A stretch of 20,617 nt of DNA from DATEMK01 sp035275625 (lineage in GTDB: Bacteria > Bacteroidota > Bacteroidia > AKYH767-A > OLB10), in assembly GCA_035275625.1 (NCBI GenBank), contig DATEMK010000388.1, positions 1 through 20,617 on the forward strand. Direction: 5' to 3'. Below the pieces are notes generated by a model. That model searched no databases and was not told the DNA's origin. It saw only the letters and a list, made by a program, of their open reading frames with translations. The position numbers and the translations under genes were made by a program. Each line of letters starts with the position of its first letter. Position 1 is the stretch's first letter. Of the stretch, positions 7,728 through 15,603 are shown in pieces.

Positions 7728-8144
7728 TCAGCAAAATTCTTCGTACGCTCCTTTAAGATTTTCAGCTATCATTTCTGCAGAGCGTCCTTCAATATGATGA
7801 CGTTCTATAAAATGTACCAGCTTGCCATCTCTGAATAAGGCAATACTCGGAGAAGAAGGGGGGTACGGAATAGTAAATTTTCGCGCACCCGCGGTTGCTT
7901 CAATATCCTGGCCGGCAAAAACGGTTACCAGCTTATCCGGTCTTTTATCTCCTTTCAAAGAAAGCTTTACCCCCGGGCGTGCAGTACCTGCTGCACATCC
8001 ACAAATAGAATTTATCATTAATAATAAGGTGCCTTTGCTGTTTGGAATAACCTGGTCAGCCTGGGCGGCTGTTTTTATCTCTTCAAACCCAACGAGTGTT
8101 AAATCCTGTCTCATTGGCATACATATTTGTTCCGGATATGGCAT
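7728..8144 (-). CDS. Bacilliredoxin, BrxA/BrxB (YphP/YqiW) family
   Basis: A 138-residue thioredoxin-fold protein. The family signature lies at residues 45-57 (NSICGCAAGTARP), with the CGC active site at Cys48 and Cys50. The family removes bacillithiol from mixed disulfides on proteins after oxidative stress; several Bacteroidota make bacillithiol, but whether this organism does cannot be told from the window. An additional Cys8 and a C-terminal Cys138 are present. No signal peptide, so cytoplasmic. The gene is convergent with recG, 16 bases apart, and monocistronic as far as can be seen. The start at 8144 has a TAnnTTTG box 20 bases upstream. Confidence 0.92.
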   Translation of the reverse strand: MPYPEQICMPMRQDLTLVGFEEIKTAAQADQVIPNSKGTLLLMINSICGCAAGTARPGVKLSLKGDKRPDKLVTVFAGQDIEATAGARKFTIPYPPSSPSIALFRDGKLVHFIERHHIEGRSAEMIAENLKGAYEEFC

Positions 8145-8164
8145 TGTAGTATTTAAATTTTATG

Positions 8165-8172
8165 CAAAATTA
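8165..8172 (-). promoter_or_regulatory. -7 promoter box of the bacilliredoxin gene
   Basis: TAATTTTG on the minus strand matches TAnnTTTG, 20 bases before the ATG. No convincing -33 TTTG at 19-23 bases, so moderate support only. Confidence 0.4.
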
Positions 8173-8421
8173 AGCAAAGTTTAGGGTTTAGGGTGAGAGT
8201 TTCGTATTCAGGAAACATTTTTCATTGTTTATTAATAAAATCTTTCAACCATTTTCAAACTGTTTCCAATAGTAATTTAACTGCCCCAACGGTGATGCGC
8301 TCTAATCCCTAATCCCTGATCCCCGAACATCTGTTCACTTCTTCCAATATCTTACATACATTTCACATATCTAAAATTCTTTTGGTATCATTTATGAAAT
8401 GTCCATTAGAAAAAAATATAA

Positions 8422-8775
8422 ATGAAAAAATCAGATTCAAAAAGTCAGCAGAAAAAAGAATGTGCATTCCCTGTATTAAAGTTTGATTATAACTTTAATG
8501 TCATCTATTCCAACAATCCGGCAAATACAATTTTAAATCATTGGGATGCTAAAATTAAAGAAACTGTTCCAACGAATATCCTGAATACGCATCCGGAAAT
8601 ATACAATTCATTAAGAAATCCCGCAGTTGCAGATATAAATATAGATTTAGAAAATACTGTCATTCGGTGCACGGTAGTTCCGTTTCCTGAAGCCGGTTAC
8701 ATCGGCATATATGGTTACATGGTTGAATATACCGAAAAAATATCCGATCGCACGGAAGCGACAAGATTGAATTAA
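8422..8775 (+). CDS. Stand-alone PAS-domain protein
   Basis: A 117-residue protein that appears to be little more than one PAS domain. FPVLKFDYNFNVIYSNNPA at about 16-34 is the usual first PAS strand-turn-strand with the 'N.A' helix start. RCTVVPFPEAGYIGIYGYMVEYTE at about 82-105 gives the last strands and resembles the '…PIPE.GY…YGRDIT' end of sensor-kinase PAS domains. No kinase, cyclase or DNA-binding region is attached, and there is no signal peptide or membrane segment. A terminator follows, and a single-domain response regulator gene lies 132 bases downstream, so a shared signalling role is possible but not shown. The first 13 residues are Lys/Ser/Gln-rich and probably disordered. Confidence 0.72.
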   Translation: MKKSDSKSQQKKECAFPVLKFDYNFNVIYSNNPANTILNHWDAKIKETVPTNILNTHPEIYNSLRNPAVADINIDLENTVIRCTVVPFPEAGYIGIYGYMVEYTEKISDRTEATRLN

Positions 8776-8804
8776 GAAAGTTTTTCTCATGGTTTCAGGT
8801 TAGG

Positions 8805-8842
8805 TGCATTCCCGGTAACACGGGGGTGCATTTTTTATTTTT
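8805..8842 (+). terminator. Rho-independent terminator after the PAS gene
   Basis: A 10-bp stem, TGCATTCCCG (8805-8814) with CGGGGGTGCA (8821-8830), two G-T pairs, loop GTAACA, then TTTTTTATTTTT. Confidence 0.85.
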
Positions 8843-8907
8843 AAAAACATAACTTATTTTAAAATCTTTCGTAAGCAGGATAAATAAATTTTAAACATTT
8901 ATAACCT

Positions 8908-9339
8908 ATGATTGAAGTTAAATCCGATTTGACAGTTGGAGAATCCTCCGGTAAAGTAAAATACGCAAAAGTTCTTTTAATTGATGACAATACGCTTGAC
9001 AATTTTGTAAATAAAAAACTTGTTGAGATGAACAGTTTTGCAAGTAAAGTTGAAGTTTTCGAGTCAGCTCAGGCTGCCCTCGATTATCTTAAAAATGAAA
9101 AAACAGAAAACCTGCCTGATATTATTTTTCTTGACATCATGATGCCAATCATGGATGGGTTCCAATTTTTAGATAAATTTGAATTGCTCCATGAATCTAT
9201 TCATACAAAATGCAAAATCATTATGCTCTCTACATCTGATAGCTTTAAAGATCTTAACCGGGCCAATAAAAACCGTTTTGTTCATAAATTTCTTAATAAA
9301 CCTTTGAACGAACAGGTGCTTGGCGCTATAAATATTTAA
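8908..9339 (+). CDS. Single-domain response regulator (receiver only)
   Basis: A 143-residue CheY-like receiver. The acidic pair is Asp26-Asp27 (LLIDDN), the phospho-acceptor Asp76 (IFLDIMMPIMDGF), the switch Ser/Thr at 108-109 (MLSTS), and the conserved Lys131 in the KPL motif. No output domain follows, so it must act by protein contact, as in phosphorelays or chemotaxis-like control. The first 19 residues are an extension ahead of the first beta strand. The gene stands alone, separated from the PAS gene upstream by a terminator and convergent with the alkyltransferase gene downstream. No kinase gene is in the window. Confidence 0.92.
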   Translation: MIEVKSDLTVGESSGKVKYAKVLLIDDNTLDNFVNKKLVEMNSFASKVEVFESAQAALDYLKNEKTENLPDIIFLDIMMPIMDGFQFLDKFELLHESIHTKCKIIMLSTSDSFKDLNRANKNRFVHKFLNKPLNEQVLGAINI

Positions 9340-9350
9340 ACGGGTCCGGC

Positions 9351-9368
9351 TTTGCTTTGAAAAGCAAA
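9351..9368. terminator. Possible bidirectional terminator hairpin
   Basis: TTTGCTTT (9351-9358) and AAAGCAAA (9361-9368) around GA, between the convergent response regulator and alkyltransferase genes. The stem is weak and the T-run short. Confidence 0.4.
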
Positions 9369-9371
9369 TTC

Positions 9372-9857
9372 TTAAAAAAGCTTTTGAATCCCGTAAGTAT
9401 ATTTTTTTTCATGGTCCAGCAACCATTGCTTTCTCCACAATCCTCCTGAATAACCAACCAGGCTATCATTCGTTCCGATGACGCGATGACATGGAATAAT
9501 TATAGGGATTTTATTTTTCCCACTCGCATTTCCAACAGCGCGCACACTTTTTTCGTCTCCTGCTTTTTTTGCTATCTCAAGATAGAAAACCGTTTTACCA
9601 TAAGGAATATCTGCTAATTTTTTCCAAACTAATTTTTGAAAGTCCGTACCTTTTTGTTCTGTGTTTACCGAAAATATTTTTCTCTTTCCTTCAAAATATT
9701 CTTCCAGCTGTTGGATGCAATTCAAAACAATTTCAGGCAAGTGCAGGGAAGGAACATTTTTTATTTCTATAAAATGCAAAGTCTGCAGTGCATGCTTGGA
9801 TGCAACGATTTCAATATTTCCCAGCGGTGAATCGAAATTTGTAAAATAAATTTCCAT
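9372..9857 (-). CDS. ogt: Methylated-DNA--protein-cysteine methyltransferase (O6-alkylguanine-DNA alkyltransferase)
   Basis: A 161-residue suicide repair protein that moves the alkyl group from O6-alkylguanine to its own cysteine. The active site is IPCHRV with Cys123, His124 and Arg125. Upstream is the helix-turn-helix region, with TDFQKLVWKKLADIPYGKT (71-89) and RAVGNA (106-111), where Arg106 is the expected base-flipping arginine. The usual ANGKNPIPI segment reads ASGKNKIPI here, a mild variation. There is an N-terminal domain of about 65 residues and no Ada-type metal-binding domain, so this is Ogt type. The symbol is by family type; it may be named differently in this organism. Confidence 0.93.
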   Translation of the reverse strand: MEIYFTNFDSPLGNIEIVASKHALQTLHFIEIKNVPSLHLPEIVLNCIQQLEEYFEGKRKIFSVNTEQKGTDFQKLVWKKLADIPYGKTVFYLEIAKKAGDEKSVRAVGNASGKNKIPIIIPCHRVIGTNDSLVGYSGGLWRKQWLLDHEKKYTYGIQKLF

Positions 9858-9890
9858 TTTATTTTTTTTGCAATCAGGAAACTAAAATAA

Positions 9891-9926
9891 ACAAAAAGAG
9901 GTTTGGAAAATTTCCAAACCTCTTTT
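9891..9926 (-). terminator. Palindromic terminator of the first Omp28-like gene
   Basis: A 16-bp perfect stem (9894-9909 with 9911-9926) with almost no loop, followed on the minus strand by a T-rich run. It lies 19 bases after the stop codon at 9946. Confidence 0.85.
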
Positions 9927-9945
9927 CGAAATCAGTGCTAAAAAT

Positions 9946-11820
9946 TTACTTCACAATGTTAATAGATTTAACGATTGTTTCAGTATCTGTTGAAATTTTC
10001 ATTGTGTAGGCGCCATCAGCAACTTTTGAAAGATCAATCGGGAACAATCCGCCAACGGTTTTTGCAATTTCAAATTGATTAATCACTTCGCCTATTAAAT
10101 TGTAAACAGCAACTTTTAAGTTCTGTGCTGATTCAAAATTTACATCAAGAGTAACTACTCCATTGCTCGGAACAGGATAAACATTGACATGGCTGCTTAA
10201 AGTATTTTCTTTTACACCTGTGGTGACAGATACATTGATATTATCAATATATCCATTGTTGCCGTAATTACTTGTGGCTTTAATCTTAAGAAATACATTG
10301 GGATTTCCCACATACGAATTCAACGAAACAGTCTGATGATGCCACTGTGTGGATAAAGTTGGAGTCCATGCTCCATTGCTGAAAGGAGGATTTCCGAAAG
10401 CAAGCGCGGCTCCGGCATAGTTCCATACATCAGTCCAGGTTTGTCCGCAATCGGTTGAAAGCTGAAACTGGATGCGGTCATTATAATTGGCAGCGTATTG
10501 ACTATAAGCAACATCAAAATCTAACGCAGCACTTGTAATGCTGCCGGCAAAATCATATCCGGGTGTAATGAGTTCATCAATTTGTCCGCTTGCGCTATTA
10601 TAAAAATCTATTTTAGCAGATCCTGTAGTCAAATTTCCTGCTGTAACTCTTGTCCATGTTGGTCCATTATCGGGATTATTTCTTACCCAGTTTACAGGCG
10701 GGAAAACTACTGAAACAAAATCCTGAACAAGCGGCAGAGCTGCTCCTGCTGCTGCTGTAACAGAAAAAGTCTTGGATGCGTTATCATAATAGGTATTGAG
10801 GTCTGTAGTACCATTAGGATTGGTAACAGTCGCTGTAAAAGTGTGCGATCCTGAGGTTACTGTTTGTGCAGGTAATGTTACCGTTGACACAGCGCCAGAT
10901 GTTACTGAACCATTCCATGCATAGGTTTGCGGTGAACCTCCATCCAATTGATAAGCGATGGTAAGAGAAGTTAAGGTGTTTGATCCGAGGTTTGCAAACT
11001 CAACAGTAGGTGTAACCGAGCCTGTACAATTTAAAGTAGGAATTGTGAGTCCGGTACAGGTAATTCTTGAATCATCAGTAAGTTGTTGAGGAGAGCTGTA
11101 AGCTGCCTGGTAAACTTCTTTTGTGGTGTTGTTTTGGATAAAACCAACTACTGCCAACTGGTTCTTGTCGTAAACATTTGTAAGTTTCCATGCAAAATCA
11201 TACGTAAACTGATCTCCAACGTTTATTGCGCCAGGCATCAAAGTTCCTGTTACATTTGGAAGCATTTTTTTCATTACTCCTTCAAAATGTGTTTCACCAT
11301 TCGTACCGGGAGGCGCACACCACCAGATATTTCTTTCTATTACTGCAAATCGTGCATAAGTAGTTGCGGAAACAGCTTGTGTGCATACGACATCAGCATG
11401 TGCATAAATTGAATCATGATTAGGTGAAAATGTATGTGATAACGTAACAGTAAAAGGAGATGGCATGGCATAGCGGTTGTTAATTAATGTCTGAGTAAAA
11501 GAAGACGGCTGCGCGTTATACTGATTCCCATCTTCAATGCCATTTGGAACACCGCTGACTCCATAATAATTAACCCTTGCTGTAACTTCAGTCGGGTTTT
11601 GAAGGTACATAGGGTCAAAACCTGGCCATGATACCTGGTATTTAATAGCCACAATTTTAGTAGGATTGGCATTCAACAATGTATTTAATGCCGGGTTCGT
11701 AGTTGCACATGGCGGGCAGGAAGCCTGGGTAAATTCTTCGAACAATACTAACCTTTGAGATTGCCCGAAACATAAGGTTGCCACAAATAATGAGACAAGC
11801 AAAGAGTAAATTTTTTTCAT
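9946..11820 (-). CDS. Omp28-like secreted protein with CPPC motif and T9SS sorting domain (copy 1)
   Basis: A 624-residue exported protein. Signal peptide at 1-20 (ends CFGQ). A thioredoxin-like Omp28-type domain at about 22-240 carries Cys35-Pro-Pro-Cys38 within TQASCPPCATTNPA. A beta-sandwich of CARDB-like character lies at about 255-350, then a cleaved-adhesin/MAM-like jelly roll at about 365-535 (STDCGQTWTDVWN, ending YIDNINVSV). A type A T9SS sorting domain fills the last 80 residues (VYPVPSNG … GAYTMKIS). It should cross the outer membrane by T9SS and be anchored at, or released from, the surface. A redox or adhesive role is possible; no substrate can be named. The next gene upstream on the same strand, 136 bases away, is a full-length paralogue. 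Confidence 0.85.
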   Translation of the reverse strand: MKKIYSLLVSLFVATLCFGQSQRLVLFEEFTQASCPPCATTNPALNTLLNANPTKIVAIKYQVSWPGFDPMYLQNPTEVTARVNYYGVSGVPNGIEDGNQYNAQPSSFTQTLINNRYAMPSPFTVTLSHTFSPNHDSIYAHADVVCTQAVSATTYARFAVIERNIWWCAPPGTNGETHFEGVMKKMLPNVTGTLMPGAINVGDQFTYDFAWKLTNVYDKNQLAVVGFIQNNTTKEVYQAAYSSPQQLTDDSRITCTGLTIPTLNCTGSVTPTVEFANLGSNTLTSLTIAYQLDGGSPQTYAWNGSVTSGAVSTVTLPAQTVTSGSHTFTATVTNPNGTTDLNTYYDNASKTFSVTAAAGAALPLVQDFVSVVFPPVNWVRNNPDNGPTWTRVTAGNLTTGSAKIDFYNSASGQIDELITPGYDFAGSITSAALDFDVAYSQYAANYNDRIQFQLSTDCGQTWTDVWNYAGAALAFGNPPFSNGAWTPTLSTQWHHQTVSLNSYVGNPNVFLKIKATSNYGNNGYIDNINVSVTTGVKENTLSSHVNVYPVPSNGVVTLDVNFESAQNLKVAVYNLIGEVINQFEIAKTVGGLFPIDLSKVADGAYTMKISTDTETIVKSINIVK

Positions 11821-11872
11821 GAGATTATAGATTTAAATTTTAATTATAGATTTATTTTGACATTTGAGAAAG

Positions 11873-11903
11873 CAAACTTAAGAATATTTTTTACATAAAC
11901 AAA
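11873..11903 (-). promoter_or_regulatory. Promoter of Omp28-like copy 1, overlapping the upstream terminator
   Basis: Minus strand TTTG (11903-11900), 19 bases, then TAAGTTTG (11880-11873): a full match to TTTG-N19-TAnnTTTG. The -33 box lies inside the palindromic terminator of copy 2. The leader would be about 45 bases. Confidence 0.7.
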
Positions 11904-11937
11904 GAGGGACTGGAAATTTTCCAGTCCCTCTTTGTTT
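11897..11937 (-). terminator. Palindromic terminator of the second Omp28-like gene
   Basis: A 20-bp perfect stem (11897-11916 with 11918-11937) with a single central base. It shares the outer AAAGAGG and inner GGAAA with the terminator at 9891-9926, but has GACT in place of TTT between them, changed on both arms. Confidence 0.85.
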
Positions 11938-11956
11938 ATTGAAATTAGTTATAAAA

Positions 11957-13840
11957 TTACTTTACAATGTTAAGAGATTTAACCACAGTTTCAGAATCAG
12001 TTGAAATTTTAACTGTGTAAGCACCCTCAGCAACTTTTGAAAGATTGATCGGGAATGAACCACCAATTGTTTTTCCTATTTCAAATTGGGATACTACTTC
12101 ACCAACCAAATTATAAACAGCAACTTTTAAATTCTGTGCGGATTCAAAATTTACATCAAGAGTAACAATACCGCTGCTGGGAACAGGATAAACATTTATA
12201 TTCTCACTTAAAGAAACTGAATTAATTCCTAGCGGGGCTGTGCGGATATTTACATTATCTATATATAAATAATTACCAGAGGCACTTAAGGCTTTAAATT
12301 CAGCCATCACTTCTGGCTGCCCTATGAAGGCATCCATATTGATTACTTCATGTCTCCAATCAGTGCTTGTATTGGGAGCGGTCCAGGCTGTGGAAACATA
12401 GCCTGAATGTGTCATCAACTGCGGGTCAGATTTATCGTAAACATTTGTCCAGGTTACACCGCAGTCGGTTGAAATATTTACCTGCAGCCGGTCAAAAGTT
12501 AAAGAATTATACATAGCGTGTGCCAGATCAAATTCTAATGTTGAACCTGCAATTGCTGATGAATAATCAAAAGTCTGGGCATACAGATTTTGAATGCTTC
12601 CGGCAGGTGAAAGATAAAAATTAATTGCTGCGCTTCCATTGGCCCCATTATATCCTGCAGTAGAATGAACCCATTGATAAGCATTCATACTAACGTTCAA
12701 ACGTAACCATCCGGCAGGCGGAAATGTTGCTAATACAAAGTCCTCCATAAGCGGAGCAACAACCGGTGGCGGAAGAATTGCTACCTGGTGCTGAGTAGTC
12801 TGGTCATTGTGAGTATCCATGTCCGTTACTCCATTTGGCATGGAAGTATAGGAAGTTACTGTATGGATGCCTGTTGAAGCAACAGCAACTCCCGGAAGTG
12901 TTACTGATAAATCTGAAAAAGGCGCTAAAGTTCCACTCCACACATAAGTTTGAACAGGTCCTCCATCAATCAGATAATTAATATTTACCTGCGTTAATGC
13001 ACTTATTGCAAAATTGTGAAGATTAACTACCGGGCTTACATTCATGTTAGCTGAACATTGTGCAGTAGAAGTTATGTCCGTTATGCCGGCATCATCTGTA
13101 ATGTGCGGGCGGCTATATCCTGCCTGGTGAACATTTTTATTGGCATTATCCTGTACCCAAACAACCACAGCTAATTGATTTATGTCATAAACGTTGGAAA
13201 GCGCCCATGCATTATCAACATTAATAATATCACCCGGATTATAGGTAGCGGCTAAAGCAGTTCCCTGATCAGAAGGAAGCATTCGTTTCATTACTCCTTC
13301 AAAAGTTTTTTCACCATTGGTGCCCGGAGGATTTGTAAAATAAACCATTCGTTCTATGACTGCCATATGTGCTTTCAAAGTGCCGGAAACAGCCTGTGTG
13401 CAGGTAATAGTAGCATGGCAATAAATGGAATCATTATTAGGAGATAAATAATGAGAAACATCAATAGTAAAAGGAGAAGGTGATGCATAACGGGTATTAA
13501 TATTTGTCTGTGTCAAACCAGCCGGCTGACCGCTGAAACCTAGTCCGCCATCGAGTTTTCCATGAGGTACCCCTGTAACATTATAATAAGTAACACGGGA
13601 TTGAACCTGTGTGGGATTTTGCACATTCATCGGGTCATAGCCTGGCCACGAAGTCTGATATTTAACTGAAACTACCTTGTCTGAATTTGCATTCAACAAA
13701 GCATTCAGGGCGGGATTAGTTGTTGCACAAGGCGGGCAGGATGCCTGCGTGAATTCTTCGAACATGACCAGTCTTTGTGACTGAGAGAAGCATACACCCG
13801 CAATTAATAATATTGCAAGCAATGAGTAAATTTTTTTCAT
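11957..13840 (-). CDS. Omp28-like secreted protein with CPPC motif and T9SS sorting domain (copy 2)
   Basis: A 627-residue paralogue of the next gene downstream, with the same layout: signal peptide 1-20 (ends CFSQ), thioredoxin-like Omp28-type domain with Cys35 and Cys38 (TQASCPPCATTNPALN), CARDB-like beta-sandwich at about 260-355, cleaved-adhesin-like jelly roll at about 365-540, and T9SS type A domain at about 548-627. The N-terminal 100 and last 80 residues are closely similar to copy 1, while the beta-sandwich and jelly-roll parts differ much more. This points to tandem duplication followed by divergence of the middle. It has its own promoter and terminator, so the two copies can be expressed separately. 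Confidence 0.85.
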   Translation of the reverse strand: MKKIYSLLAILLIAGVCFSQSQRLVMFEEFTQASCPPCATTNPALNALLNANSDKVVSVKYQTSWPGYDPMNVQNPTQVQSRVTYYNVTGVPHGKLDGGLGFSGQPAGLTQTNINTRYASPSPFTIDVSHYLSPNNDSIYCHATITCTQAVSGTLKAHMAVIERMVYFTNPPGTNGEKTFEGVMKRMLPSDQGTALAATYNPGDIINVDNAWALSNVYDINQLAVVVWVQDNANKNVHQAGYSRPHITDDAGITDITSTAQCSANMNVSPVVNLHNFAISALTQVNINYLIDGGPVQTYVWSGTLAPFSDLSVTLPGVAVASTGIHTVTSYTSMPNGVTDMDTHNDQTTQHQVAILPPPVVAPLMEDFVLATFPPAGWLRLNVSMNAYQWVHSTAGYNGANGSAAINFYLSPAGSIQNLYAQTFDYSSAIAGSTLEFDLAHAMYNSLTFDRLQVNISTDCGVTWTNVYDKSDPQLMTHSGYVSTAWTAPNTSTDWRHEVINMDAFIGQPEVMAEFKALSASGNYLYIDNVNIRTAPLGINSVSLSENINVYPVPSSGIVTLDVNFESAQNLKVAVYNLVGEVVSQFEIGKTIGGSFPINLSKVAEGAYTVKISTDSETVVKSLNIVK

Positions 13841-13890
13841 GAGATAATTGATTTTAGTTTAATTGTCGAGTTTATTGAATTTTGAGTGAA

Positions 13891-13921
13891 CAAACATAGG
13901 TAATTAATTTTAATTGACAAA
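13891..13921 (-). promoter_or_regulatory. Promoter of Omp28-like copy 2
   Basis: Minus strand TTTG (13921-13918), 19 bases, then TATGTTTG (13898-13891), the same spacing as the copy 1 promoter. Leader about 43 bases. Confidence 0.7.
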
Positions 13922-13988
13922 AGCCTGAAGCACATGAAAATGTATTTTTTATCATATTTCCATAGAAAAAGTAATAATAATCCAAAAG

Positions 13989-14022
13989 TTGTTTTTTAAT
14001 TGTTTTTATTTTCTTAGCTTTG
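13989..14022 (+). promoter_or_regulatory. Promoter of the small T9SS cargo gene
   Basis: TTG at 13989-13991, 23 bases, then TAGCTTTG at 14015-14022. The spacing equals that of the cold-shock promoter. It is divergent from the copy 2 promoter. Confidence 0.55.
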
Positions 14023-14055
14023 CAAGGTATTATAACTTCAAATTAAGCAATCAGC

Positions 14056-14772
14056 ATGAAAAAAATTTACACACTCCTCTTAATCGCATCTCTATTCTCT
14101 GTAAAAATGAATGCGCAGAGTTTATCGCTTCAAAGTCTTAATAATGTACTTCAGGGCGATGCCAGTGTCTATCAATATGAAGGTACAGTAGATGTGGTTA
14201 ATATAAGCAGTTCTACAAAAAATGTAATGATGTACCGGCTAATAAATGATCTTGCTCCTGGTCATGAAAGTTTGTTTTGCTGGGGAGTGAATTGTTATGC
14301 ACCCATTACAGATACTTCATTTTATCCTGAAGTTATGCCTGCAGGCAGTATTTCACTGGGCAGGGCTGATCTCAGAACCTACTTTATTCCGGGCTTTAGC
14401 AAGGTAACCTATTGCTGGTATGATATGGCGAATCCTTCTGATTCTGTTTGCCTTGAATTTACTTATAATATTCTTCCAACCGGCATAAATGAAATTGCGA
14501 ATGCAACAACTGATTTTATTTCTTTGCCATACCCCAACCCTGCGGATGGTGCCACATCAATTGCTTATCACCTGGTCAACCAGAATAACGCGTCAAAAAT
14601 TATTTTTTACAATGTGATCGGCTCAAAAATACTTGAAGTTAAGCTGGACGATTCAAAGCAAAGCATACAGGTAAACACTTCTTCATTCCAGGCAGGTGTA
14701 TATTATTATTCATTGATTTCAGGAGGCAAAGCCATCAGTACGAACAAGCTGATTGTATCACATAAAAATTAA
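14056..14772 (+). CDS. Small secreted protein with T9SS type A sorting domain, function unknown
   Basis: A 238-residue exported protein. Signal peptide about 1-21 (ends MNAQ). The central part (about 22-140) is a predicted beta-rich domain I do not recognise; it has Cys residues in FCWGVNCYA, YCWYD and VCLEF that could form disulfides outside the cytoplasm. The C-terminal 80 residues are a T9SS type A sorting domain: LPYPNPADGATSIAYHL, an IIFYNVIGSKI strand pair, and FQAGVYYYSLISGGKAI before the end. It is divergent from Omp28-like copy 2 and has its own promoter and terminator, so expression is probably independent. Confidence 0.82.
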   Translation: MKKIYTLLLIASLFSVKMNAQSLSLQSLNNVLQGDASVYQYEGTVDVVNISSSTKNVMMYRLINDLAPGHESLFCWGVNCYAPITDTSFYPEVMPAGSISLGRADLRTYFIPGFSKVTYCWYDMANPSDSVCLEFTYNILPTGINEIANATTDFISLPYPNPADGATSIAYHLVNQNNASKIIFYNVIGSKILEVKLDDSKQSIQVNTSSFQAGVYYYSLISGGKAISTNKLIVSHKN

Positions 14773-14797
14773 GAAATAAATTTATTAATGACAAAAA

Positions 14798-14834
14798 GGA
14801 TCGTATGACATACGATCCCTTCGTTTTTTATTTT
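14798..14834 (+). terminator. Rho-independent terminator after the small T9SS cargo gene
   Basis: GGATCGTA (14798-14805) pairs with TACGATCC (14811-14818), loop TGACA, then a TTTTTTATTTT tail. Confidence 0.8.
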
Positions 14835-14847
14835 AATCAGGATTTTT

Positions 14848-14855
14848 TACATTTG
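14848..14855 (+). promoter_or_regulatory. -7 promoter box of the DUF1579 gene
   Basis: TACATTTG matches TAnnTTTG, 32 bases before the ATG at 14888. No clear TTG upstream, where the terminator tail lies. Confidence 0.45.
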
Positions 14856-14887
14856 TACCCAAACTAACTTTAAATAACAAAACAATC

Positions 14888-15532
14888 ATGAAAAAAATCA
14901 ATTACATTATCGGTCTTGTTGCATTGGCAGTAACATGTTTTAATGCAACAGCGCAAAATAAAGATGCGCAGGGAAATGAAGCAAAAGTAAAAGAGGCGCG
15001 GGCTAAAGAAGCTCAGAATGCCCAGGCGCAAGATGCTCAGATGAAAGCATGGATGACTTATATGACGCCCGGCCCCATGCATGAAATGCTTGCAAAGTCC
15101 AATGGCGATTGGAATGAGGAAGTGACCATGTGGATGGATCCTTCTGCACCTCCCACAAAAAGCACTGCAACGTGCACCAATACCATGATATTAGGCGGTC
15201 GTTACCAGCAATCAATGTCAAAAGGTTCATTTAACGGAATGCCGTTTGAAGGAACAAGCACTGTCGGTTATGACAATACTAAAAAAGTTTTTATGAGCAC
15301 CTGGATAGATAACATGGGTACAGGCATTATGTATATGGAAGGTAAATATGATGAAAAAACAAAGACCATTAATTTCGGAGGTGAATGTGTAGATCCTATG
15401 TCAGGAAAACAAATGAAGGTGAGAGAAACGTTTAAAATAATTGATGATAATAACCAGTTCATGGAAATGTATTCGACACAGGATGGAAAAGAGTTTAAAA
15501 CAATGGAAATAAAATTTACACGGAAGATGTAA
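14888..15532 (+). CDS. Exported DUF1579 domain protein
   Basis: A 214-residue protein with a signal peptide at 1-22 (ends ATAQ). A Lys/Glu/Ala/Gln-rich low-complexity linker (about 24-52) follows, then a DUF1579 domain from about 55 to the end. Family hallmarks are PGPMHEMLAK, the GDWNEEVTMWMDPSAPP segment, MILGGRYQQ, GMPFEGTSTVGYDN and STWIDNMGTGIMYMEG. The domain is a predicted beta-barrel with no established biochemical function. There is no T9SS domain, so it should stay in the periplasm or be otherwise exported. A bidirectional terminator follows. Confidence 0.85.
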   Translation: MKKINYIIGLVALAVTCFNATAQNKDAQGNEAKVKEARAKEAQNAQAQDAQMKAWMTYMTPGPMHEMLAKSNGDWNEEVTMWMDPSAPPTKSTATCTNTMILGGRYQQSMSKGSFNGMPFEGTSTVGYDNTKKVFMSTWIDNMGTGIMYMEGKYDEKTKTINFGGECVDPMSGKQMKVRETFKIIDDNNQFMEMYSTQDGKEFKTMEIKFTRKM

Positions 15533-15552
15533 AGAATTGTTTTTTATAAAAC

Positions 15553-15592
15553 AAAAGCACAAACCATTTATTACGGTTTGTGCTTTTTCTGT
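15553..15592. terminator. Bidirectional terminator between the DUF1579 and protease genes
   Basis: A 13-bp perfect stem (15553-15565 with 15575-15587), loop of nine bases, with T-rich runs on both strands. It serves the two convergent genes. Confidence 0.85.
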
Positions 15593-15603
15593 TTTTGCAC
15601 AAA

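Noticed and set aside
9569..9849. Three overlapping plus-strand frames opposite the alkyltransferase gene
   Set aside because: They are antisense to a well-supported gene with PCHRV and RAVGNA motifs, and have no domain of their own.
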